DNA of 64,000 nucleotides from Trogon surrucura. Its lineage: Eukaryota; Chordata; Aves; Trogoniformes; Trogonidae. Location: contig CM036618.1 in assembly GCA_020746105.1 (NCBI GenBank), positions 115,513,308 through 115,577,307 on the forward strand. Reading direction: 5' to 3'. Every line of letters begins with the position of its first letter. Positions within the stretch are counted from its first letter, which is position 1. The notes under the pieces are model-generated. The model did not search any database. It was not told the DNA's origin and saw only the letters and a program-made list of their open reading frames with translations. Shown one piece after another: positions 52,501 through 64,000 of the stretch. The position numbers were made by a program, and so were the translations under genes.

Positions 52501-53390
52501 TTGAAAACAGAAGAGAACATAAAAGAATAGAAGAGCAGAGCAAAGAAAAAGGATAAATAATAGAAAGGGAAAGGGAAAAGGAAGGGAAGGGGAAGGGGAA
52601 AAGAAAATAATAGAGAAAATAGGAAAAAGAAAAAAAGAAAAGAATGAAAATGAAGAGAATATAGGACAATAATATATAGAAAAGAGAATAGAAAAAAGAA
52701 TGGAATAGAAGGTAAAGAAGAATAGAAGATAAATGAAAAGGAGAAAATAATAGGATTAGAAAAGAATAAAAATAGAAAAGAGTATTATAGAAGAGAATAG
52801 GAAAAAAGAACTAGAAATGAAGAGAAAATAGAAAATACAAAAGAGAAAATTAAGAAAGACTAGAATACAGAATAGAAAAAATAGAGACTATAAGAGAAAA
52901 TAAAAGTAATACAAGAAGAGAGGAGGGGAGGATGAGAAAAGAGAATGGAAAAAAGTGAAAAGAGAATATAAAATAGAAAAAGGAAAAGAATATGAAATAG
53001 TAGAAGAGAATAGTAAAGACATAAAAAATAGAAGAAAATATAAAAAATAGAAGAGCAGAGGAAAAAAATAGGAAAGAATATGAAATAAAAAAGAATAGGA
53101 AAAAAGATGAAAAATGTAAGAGAAAAAAGAAAAGGAGAGGGGAGGGGAGAAGACTCTATTCTCTCTTCTGTTCTACTCTGGGAAGAACAGGTTTAAAAGG
53201 CACCGGCAGCAGCCTTGTTTGCTCTCTAACGCGCCAGTTGTGTTTTGTGTTTGTTTCATGGGTTCTTCCCTCCCTCTTCTCCCAGGTTAAAGAGTTTGAC
53301 TCCGTGTCGCGGCTGGACCAGTGGCTCACCACCATGCTGCTGCGCATCAAGAAGTCGATCCAAGGGGAAGGGGATGGGGACTTGAAGTGA
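46530..53390 (+). CDS. NAPB: NAPB, beta-SNAP
   Basis: Beta-SNAP is the NSF adaptor that binds assembled SNARE bundles so NSF can take them apart after vesicle fusion. It is mainly neuronal. Eleven exons join in frame to 296 residues: 46530-46627, 47954-48033, 48267-48383, 49079-49125, 49234-49311, 49438-49493, 49597-49681, 50019-50123, 50293-50361, 50458-50508 and 53286-53390. The chain starts [20 protein letters not shown], continues through the TPR-like helical repeats ([55 protein letters not shown]), and ends [18 protein letters not shown] plus an acidic tail. This is beta rather than alpha: alpha-SNAP differs at the N-terminus and at SQSFF-type positions. The first ATG is used. The intron after 49493 has a GC donor. 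The last intron (50509-53285) is filled by low-complexity arrays. GZF1 lies next door, as in human 20p11. Confidence 0.95.
46628..47953 (+). other. NAPB: NAPB intron 1, homopolymer-rich
   Basis: This intron carries a run of 16 G at 46729-46744 and several A or T runs of 10 or more. No exon or transposon is recognised. Confidence 0.6.
49494..49596 (+). other. NAPB: GC-AG intron in NAPB
   Basis: The exon ends GAG TCC AAC AG and the intron starts GCAAGT. The next exon starts CTCAGCCAATAAG, giving the conserved ESNSSANK. Using the GT three bases further on would break the reading frame. The donor otherwise matches consensus at every position (AG|GCAAGT), as expected of GC-AG introns. Confidence 0.85.
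50598..51345 (+). repeat. pyrimidine-rich array (left arm)
   Basis: Nearly pure C/T on the plus strand. Longer units recur in the first part, for example around tctccactcctctttccc at 50715-50732, joined by cttttccctcttccctc. The end of the block decays into shorter CCT/CCCTTT units. Confidence 0.9.
51346..51872 (+). repeat. TATCCG decamer tandem array
   Basis: About fifty imperfect 10-base units of types TATCCGTGTG, TATCCGAATG and TATCCGACTG follow one another with few length changes. The array lies between the pyrimidine and purine blocks. Because 10 is not a multiple of 3, it cycles through all frames and leaves open frames on both strands, which are artefacts. Confidence 0.9.
51873..53150 (+). 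repeat. purine-rich array (right arm)
   Basis: Nearly pure A/G on the plus strand. Its first 500 bases contain units such as gggaaagaggagtggaga at 52157-52174, the exact reverse complement of the left-arm unit at 50715-50732. From about 52380 it decays into AGAAAATAGAA-type sequence. Confidence 0.9.
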
Positions 53391-54890
53391 CCCTGTGGGG
53401 CCCATGGCAGCTGCCTCCCTCCCCCGCTTGCCCCACAGCCGAGGGCCGCGGCGGGACGCGCCCCGCCATCCCCAGCTTCATTTTGTCGCTTACGAGCCCC
53501 CGTGCCGTGCGTGTTCTCTTTATTGGCATCACCACTCTGTGTCGCGACGCCATGGGGAGACGGGGAGCGATGCTCGGGGTGGAGTGGGGTGTGCTCAGAG
53601 CTTGGGTTTTTATTTCCATGGCGCTGGTGAAAGGCTTCATAACCCTCACGTACCTGGCGATGGCCTCGTGCTGGCAGTGTTACACACCCGGGGCTGCTGA
53701 GGCCGGGGTCGGTCGTCAGGAGTAGACCCAGTCCCCCGTGTCTTTTGGTTCTCGGATATGACTGTAAAACATGAAGTTCTTCTCTCTTTCCTCAGATCTG
53801 TTTTCCTACTTACTTTCTTCCGTGGTGCATCATCCCAGTCCTCCCTCCTGCCCCGAGACAACTTCGCCCAAGTCATAATCTATTTTTCTAAATTTAACCC
53901 CTACGATGGTCTGTTTTTCTAAATTTAACCCCCACGATGGGTCATCGGTTGTTTCAGTAGTTCTGACCTCTCTGCGGTTGCTGAAGCCACCTTGCACCTG
54001 CGATGGGCAATGGCATTGGACAGGGGCTTGACGTTACATGGCAACCTCCTTCAGCTGTCTGGGGTATCTGATCTCTTGGCAAAAACCAGAAAACTGCTCC
54101 CAGTCCACACCAAATTATTATTATATTTTTGTTTTCCTGACCGATCTCCCCGGTCACTTATTTCCCAAGGACTGTTGTGTGCAGACCTGGCAAGGTGAGC
54201 GTGTTGACAAAGCCCGGGCGACGCTCGATCTTCTCAGTCGCTTCGTTTTCTTCCCTTCTGAGCCATGCTTTTAAGGCTCCTGCTCACCGCCTGCCTCCGT
54301 CCGCTTTTGCTTTGACCGCCACGTGTCGCGTCCATCCTTCCCATGACCTCGGCAAAGAAACGCTTCCAACTCCATCGAGCCTCTGGGTCCTGCAGTGGAA
54401 GGATGGAGTTGGAACTGTTTGTATTTAATTTCCCCGTTTCCTCAGCAAGGGCAAGCACGGGCCAGGAGGGTGACGTTCCCCAGCGTCGCATGGAACCGAG
54501 TATTTCACGCTTTTTAAATGTGGTTTGTTTTTTTTTTTAATTTATTTTTTGTTGTTGTTCCCTTTTCCAGTTGTCAGTATTAGGCCCAGCTGTGACGAGA
54601 TGCCAGCGGGCCAGAAGATCGTCCCCATGGGGTCGCGTGGTCTGTCCCCTGTGCTCTTGGAGTAACATCATCAAACACCAAACGTTAGTTCTGTACCAGT
54701 AGGCTCCAGCATGTCCTTCGGTGTGTCAGTGGTCAAATTGTGAGTCGGACCATGACGATCCGCCACTCCTCTGCTGTGTTTCCCCCCCTCCCAATACACA
54801 AACTATGAAAACTTATTAACGGAACGGCCTTAGCAAGAATATAATGTTTTGTGTGAATCTGTATATTAATAAAGTGAAAATCACAAAGGT
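53391..54890 (+). other. NAPB: NAPB 3' UTR with AATAAA at 54868-54873
   Basis: About 1.5 kb of non-coding sequence follows the TGA at 53388-53390. A canonical AATAAA and a GT-rich downstream element (cagtgagtgttttttc) mark the probable 3' end. No other gene is seen here. Confidence 0.7.
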
Positions 54891-55084
54891 CGCTAGCAGT
54901 GAGTGTTTTTTCCCAGGAAACACGGGGTCTGATCGTCACCTTTCACATTTTTTCGGGCATTATTTCCTAACACCCAGCTCAAGGTAAGCTCCGGGAACCC
55001 CAGGAGAGCTCCTGAGGAGGCACCGACGGCTTCAGCCTCGTGCTAGAACCATGCTGGTAGAGAAGCGATGGGCGTGGTCATGGA

Positions 55085-56471
55085 GCCTTAAGATTTCAAT
55101 ATTTTAATAAGAACAGTTCATACGAGTAAACTCAACTTCTGTATGTTTGCAGGAGTACAAAAGTTTCCCCAGCAACAGGTACTAACGCTTAGGCTTTAAA
55201 TATGTCTAACAAACTCTTTACATTGGTCACTGGGAATATACTGAGCTTCAACAGGAACTCGGGGCTTGAATAAATATTTCAAATATAAGCTCTTGGAAAA
55301 TGTTCTCTTTAAAAAAGAAACAACCAACAACAAAAATTCCCTTTCTATAGATTAAGTTATGATTCCACGGTAACACACTGGACATCCCTTTTAGGGTTCA
55401 ACTAGCTCTCTGCCACAATTTGGGTATCCTTATTGCTTCGCCAAGCCCGAAGCTTTAGAAGGGGCCCTGACAAGGCTCAATCGTGCTCACCCTTAGGCTA
55501 ACACTGTCTTTTGGAAAGCTTTTTCTCATGGCTGCAGCTAAGAAAGCTGCTGTGGAAACACTACACTAAAATAGAAACGGAAAAGCAAAACGGAGAAAGG
55601 AATGAGAAAAGCTGCAGTTTTTTACACTCCTGTCCTGAGTTGGAAGTGTTAACCTAAGTACTGGCGAGCTGCAGCCGATTCAAAGCTGCTCCCAAACCCA
55701 AGAGTCATCCCAGGCTTCTCTGCCAGTGCCAATGATCTCAATGGGTCCTTCCCTGGGCAGGGAAATCCCCTGAAGGACCCCAGCGAGGGCAAGTAAAACA
55801 AAAATTCACAGCAACGTCAAAATAAAAGCACTCCCCGCACTGAGGAGCTTCCCTGTTTTGTGTCCAGAGAATCAAAACTCCCGGAATGAAACTCCGGCTC
55901 TTCCTTGCTCCCACTCCCAAAGAGTGAGCTGGCTCACTGCTTGGATCTTTGGCAAAAGCAGAGATAAACCAACATCTCCTGAAAAGCGGTTTAGTGAAAC
56001 TCCCATCATGTCCAAATTCCCACAAAGGGAAAAATGCAGCCGATTGCACTAAGCTACAAGGCTGAAAAACGCAACAGCGCCTCTCTTGATTGTATGTGTG
56101 TCACCAAAAATCAAAACTCGCACCTTCTTTTACGACCTGTCTGACCGTAGGTACTTACTTCCAACCGCAGGCCAGCTAGAGCAAACGAGCTCAACCACAC
56201 CCTTTAATTCATAAGGAATAAACCTCCCCGGAGTTCTGCCTTCTCCGCCACTCCCCCCCAGCACGGCATTACTCCATCACGAGCCAGAGCAGCACACGGC
56301 TGAAGTGGGGAATGCCTGGTTTTGAGGAAATTCTGGAAATCTGGCACATGTCTTTCACACCCAGCTCCGCTTCCTTGTCACAGCTTCTCCCAGTTCCCTC
56401 CGCAGGTTACCGGGAAAGTCTAAAGTACTGTACAAAGGGTGCAGGTGAAACCGGATTTGTAAATAACTGAG
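55085..56471 (-). other. GZF1: GZF1 3' UTR with ATTAAA at 55108-55103
   Basis: On the minus strand about 1.4 kb of non-coding sequence follows the GZF1 stop codon, up to ATTAAA. Its end is about 200 bases from the NAPB 3' end, so the two genes converge tail to tail. Confidence 0.5.
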
Positions 56472-60730
<4,259 letters not shown>

Positions 60731-60741
60731 CTTTCTTCTCC

Positions 60742-62583
60742 CTAAGAAAAACTGAGAACATGTCGTGTTATTTGCACAGAAGCCGATAGAGCTCGCAAGG
60801 TTTCAGCAGCCAAAAGTCACGGCCGGGCTTTTCAGGGCGCTTCCACTTCAGATTTAAGCACTTAAGGTGCTTGAGCTTGAGAGCCTGGACTTTCAAAGGA
60901 GCATTGTGAAAAGCCTGGCTAGAAGGGCAAATTTCAAAAACCGTCAAGCAGTTGTATTTAAAACCACTGAGAACTCTCTGAAGTCAATTTGAGTTCAAAT
61001 CTCAACCATAATTTTACCTGAAGCACTAGAGGCTATTAGAACCTGTAATAGGGACAAAGTAAACAGAGGAGGATCAAAGAAATGCTCTTGTTAAGGCCCT
61101 TGGAATTAAGAAATTATTCTCCCTCCTAATCAGGCAATAAGTGAAAGGCAGGATTAAGTAAAAGTTAACTGCGGTCCTAAACAAACACTTCCTTACACAG
61201 GCTATTAAACGAGGCCCAGGTAAAATTCCTGCAATCATATTCTCAAACTGTAAACCTAAGAAATCATAAAGCTTCCCCAAAGCATTTTATTTTTTTAAAG
61301 AGATTCATCACTCAGGATGGACTTGCAGCCTCTAAAACGGCCATTTCGCAGCCTCGATGCTACACAAAGTAAAAAGCCACAGGGACCCCTTTGAATCTTC
61401 AGCTCAATAAACTTTTAATCCTATGATATAAATAGTTGCATTCTAATAAACACTTAAAAACCCCACCGTTATTGAGTCACATTTGTTACCCCTAAACTGA
61501 ATGGCCCGGGGAAAGGACAGAGAATCCCAGCTCAGAGCCCAACAAGCATCTCAAAACATTTTCCACTTTTGGAAGCTGACTCTGGTGCTACATTTGCCTT
61601 TTGATAGAAATTTTACACAAAGGAGAATGACACCATTTGACTCCTGGCTCTCATAAATAAGCACAATAGACAACATTCAAACTTTGCTTCCCTTTCTCCA
61701 TAACCTCTCCAAGCTATTTTTCCTCCCGGTTACACAACACGCTTCCACTCCAAGTATTCTGAGGATGAATTAAGCAGAGACTCAATGCTTTATCCAAAAT
61801 AACGATATCAAAACACAGCTTTTGTTTCCTCCCAGTGTGACTATTTTCGAACTACTTATGCTACTCCACAGCTATCCATCTATTTTCCATGTCAAAAGCT
61901 GTGGGTGCATGTAGACAACAGCGATCCCCAGCATGGAAGAACTCAAACCACAAGCTTCCCCCCCGTGAAGGAGCTCATAACCGACACGTTAACGGACATG
62001 TCGAGACAGTTCCTTTTTTTTTTTTTTTTTCTTCCTTAAGGCTGCAAAATGGAAACCTGGTTTTTCCTCACAGCCGCTGTGAAAACACGTCCCTCGCTTT
62101 CATCGCCAGCCTTCCGCTGGTTCGCTTGGCTCTGAGGAGGAGCAGCAACCCAACGCCCACGGTGAGGTACTCCCGGGGCAAGTCCTACCGAGCATCGGCC
62201 TGGCAGAACACCTTCAATGCAAGCACAGCTACATTCGTCTTTAAAAAAAAATTAAAAAAAATAATAAAAAAAAAAAAAGAGGCAAGATCTGAAGATCTGC
62301 AAACCGGGCTGGCAGAGCCGAGCTCACAGAACGGCCCTGACTGGAAAAAGACCTTTCAGCCCATAGAGCCCAACCGTGACCCCAGCACCGACTCCTCCCC
62401 GGCTAAAGCGGCTCCCTCAGCGCCGTGCCCACGCGGCTCTCAAGTACCTCCAGGGACGAGGAGCCCGCCGGGGCCCCGGGCAGCGCGCTCCAACGCCCCA
62501 GAGCCCTTTCCGTGAGGAAACCCTTCCCGAAACAACGGCAATGCCCGCCCGCCCCACCCCCCCCCCTCCTCCCCGCGCTCACC
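60742..62583 (-). other. GZF1: GZF1 first intron
   Basis: This interval of about 1.8 kb runs from a probable non-coding first exon (donor CCCG|GTGAGC near 62584) to the BTB exon acceptor. It holds A/T homopolymers (62009-62030, 62240-62279) and a CR1 remnant near its 5' end. No coding exon is recognised. Confidence 0.55.
62312..62545 (-). mobile_element. CR1 LINE remnant, antisense, in GZF1 5' region
   Basis: Segments such as cccatagagcccaaccgtga, then ccccagcaccgactcc, cctccagggacgaggagccc and ccctttccgtgaggaaaccc follow the order of the CR1 antisense 3' region (cleavage of a CR1 3' part). Many positions have become G or C. The element lies at the edge of the GZF1 CpG-rich promoter. Confidence 0.75.
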
Positions 62584-62700
62584 GGGCGGCGGCCGGAAGC
62601 AGTTACCCGCGGAGGTTAAGGCCCGCCCCTTCCACAGGCGGGAAGTGACGCCATCCTGGCGCGACGGGACGGCACGCGCTGCGCTGCTAGGCAACGCGGC
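62584..62700 (-). promoter_or_regulatory. GZF1: GZF1 promoter and likely non-coding exon 1
   Basis: A CpG-rich block holds an ETS-type CCGGAAG (near 62593) and a GTTGCCTAGCAGC sequence on the minus strand (about 62698-62686) that is one base from an RFX X-box. The minus-strand donor CCCG|GTGAGC near 62584 would end exon 1. No start site can be read directly. Confidence 0.5.
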
Positions 62701-62758
62701 CCAGGGCGTGTGAACGGGTTCCCAACGACCGAATAAACCGGTGCGTTACGTGCGCGTC

Positions 62759-62764
62759 TTTATT
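62759..62764 (-). terminator. poly(A) signal of GZF1-like gene
   Basis: The minus strand reads CAATAAAG here, 233 bases past the TAA stop of the GZF1-like gene. It lies only about 60-100 bases upstream of the GZF1 promoter block. Confidence 0.6.
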
Positions 62765-62996
62765 GAAAAAAAAACAAAATCAAAACAACAGAACCCCGAA
62801 GGATTTACAGCGACAGCCCGCGTGTATATACACATACACACATATATACAACAACTCCCTTTTTCTGAGATAACTGAGCCCATGGCGAGGCGGCTTTAGG
62901 CAACGGGCGACTTCCTCAGGAGGCGAAGCTCGGCGTGGGACGGCAGGCGGCACACCTTCCGCTCTCCCCACAGCGACGTCCTCTCGTTTGTAAAGT

Positions 62997-63867
62997 TTAC
63001 CTCGGTCGACCGACCAAATTCCCGGCGCGGAATGTGGAGTCTTCACCCGCGCAAGCTCCTGAAAATGTCTCTATTTTGGACCAGTTATGGTCCTTTTTGG
63101 CCGTAAGATCTATTAAGAAACTTCTCCAGTGAGCATTCCGGTCGTGAATCTGGAGGAGGGGGGGGGGGAAAGTGAGGGGAAACCGGTTAAAATAATTACA
63201 CCTGGTTTTCTTTTTATCCTAACGATAAATTGAATAACTGAAGATTTAACCCACTGCAAAATCAAACCGCAAAAGCTGAACTCTGAAGCATAAGAACAAG
63301 TCTGTTTTGCCAACTCTGCGCTCATTTTCTGGCTCTGCTGTTAGGGAACGTTTCCAAAATTTCAGCATACAGGCAAACTTTACCTTAAAAACTTGTAATT
63401 GGGCAAAAAACCCCCTTATGTTGTGTCAGCAGTGGGAGCTGCCAGTGGAAAATTCAGAAATAAAGTCTTTTAAAAGCCATCTGTAGGTCAATCAATCCCC
63501 TGACCCCAGTATTCGCTCTTCCACGTTTTTTTGGTTCCTTTGTCTTTCTCTGCCAGTCAGTCTGCTTGAACCACGACAACCCAGTATTCGCTCTTCCACG
63601 ATTTTTTTAATAAAGGACAGAACTTGAGCAGCAACGCAAACCCTAATTAAGCCGAGAAACTTCTTTTGGTAGTTAATTACCACGCGGGCGCCCGAGAGGG
63701 CCAGCGTACCGAGGCGTGTCTGCGCAAGGTGGACATGTCCGTGAAGGTCCTCTCACAAGCTCGGCACTTGTAGGGCTTCTCCCCGGTGTGAATGCGCTGG
63801 TGACGCCGGAGAGCGCCCTGTTGGGTGAACGTTTTCCCGCACTGCTCGCAGAAATACGGACGGGTCT
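62997..63867 (-). CDS. GZF1-like zinc-finger gene, last two coding exons (partial)
   Basis: Two minus-strand exons, 63867-63710 and 63149-62997, join in phase. The first, starting [14 protein letters not shown], encodes two C2H2 fingers and ends STLRRHAS. The second starts [20 protein letters not shown] and ends 50 residues later at TAA. The layout copies GZF1: the finger exon is also exactly 158 bases, ends in the same phase at RRH(T/A)S, and the next exon starts IHD(K/R)N, a W, then SFL. I infer a tandem paralogue, with the remainder lying right of the window. The C-terminus is much shorter than in GZF1 (50 against 118 residues) and unrelated beyond the first 15 residues. The donor is TCG|GTACGC. 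A function as a DNA-binding regulator is inferred from the fingers only. A BTB domain cannot be confirmed here. Confidence 0.8.
63150..63709 (-). other. intron of GZF1-like gene
   Basis: This short intron contains a duplicated segment, cccagtattcgctcttccac, at about 63505-63524 and again at about 63581-63600. This is a direct repeat of about 20 bases spaced 76 bases apart. No further exon is seen. Confidence 0.6.
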
Positions 63868-64000
63868 CTGGAAAACAAAAAAAAAACACACCCCATAAAG
63901 CCTCGCCGGGAAGCATAGGGTTAGAAGGCAGGTTCTATCAGGCCCCGACTTCAGCGAAGAGTAGAGAATTTTTAACAGGTCAAGTGATCATGCATCATGT
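63868..64000 (-). other. upstream intron of GZF1-like gene, right edge
   Basis: Sequence past the acceptor at 63868 is intronic and runs off the window. No exon is recognised in these last bases. Confidence 0.5.

Larger units (their letters stand above)
50509..53285 (+). other. NAPB: NAPB last intron, low-complexity
   Basis: This intron of 2.8 kb is almost wholly repeat: a pyrimidine-rich block, a decamer array, then a purine-rich block (listed separately). Only the outer roughly 80 bases on the left and 130 on the right look like ordinary intron. Confidence 0.85.

Overview
This is vertebrate nuclear DNA, almost certainly from a bird. It has spliced genes with GT-AG introns, CpG-rich promoters, many decayed CR1 LINE fragments, and one short element made of a tRNA-Ile-like head joined to a CR1 tail. 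That architecture is the one I know from TguSINE1 of finches, so a passerine is the best guess, though no repeat library was searched.

Layout: six genes plus one partial gene at the right edge. (1) 2113-7920 (+): 3' half of MERTK, a TAM receptor tyrosine kinase, from the second fibronectin domain to the stop. (2) 8918-13555 (+): complete FBLN7. (3) 18763-36172 (+): complete ZC3H6 in 12 coding exons, one intron of which has AT-AC (U12-type) ends. (4) 38911-45045 (-): a large vinculin/alpha-catenin superfamily gene, about 1449 residues, mostly in one 3.2 kb exon, which I cannot assign to a named vertebrate paralogue. (5) 46530-53390 (+): complete NAPB (beta-SNAP), with a GC-AG intron and a 2.5 kb low-complexity intron built of inverted pyrimidine/purine arrays. 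(6) 56472-60730 (-): complete GZF1, a BTB protein with ten zinc fingers. (7) 62997-63867 (-, continuing off the window): the last two coding exons of a second gene with the same 3' exon layout as GZF1, apparently a tandem paralogue.

Exon joins were made by eye from splice signals, phase and recalled family homology. The joined lengths are all multiples of three: FBLN7 443 aa, ZC3H6 1208 aa, NAPB 296 aa, GZF1 706 aa, vinculin-like 1449 aa, MERTK fragment 553 aa. From memory, MERTK, FBLN7 and ZC3H6 are neighbours on human 2q13 and NAPB and GZF1 on human 20p11. The window therefore spans a mammal/bird synteny junction, with the vinculin-like gene sitting on it.

The genes do not form a pathway. 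They cover efferocytosis signalling (MERTK), matrix adhesion (FBLN7), nuclear RNA control (ZC3H6), predicted actin-linked adhesion (vinculin-like), vesicle fusion (NAPB) and transcription control (GZF1). The most interesting items are the vinculin-like gene, the inverted arrays in the NAPB intron, the GZF1 tandem paralogue, the U12-type intron and the tRNA-CR1 SINE.
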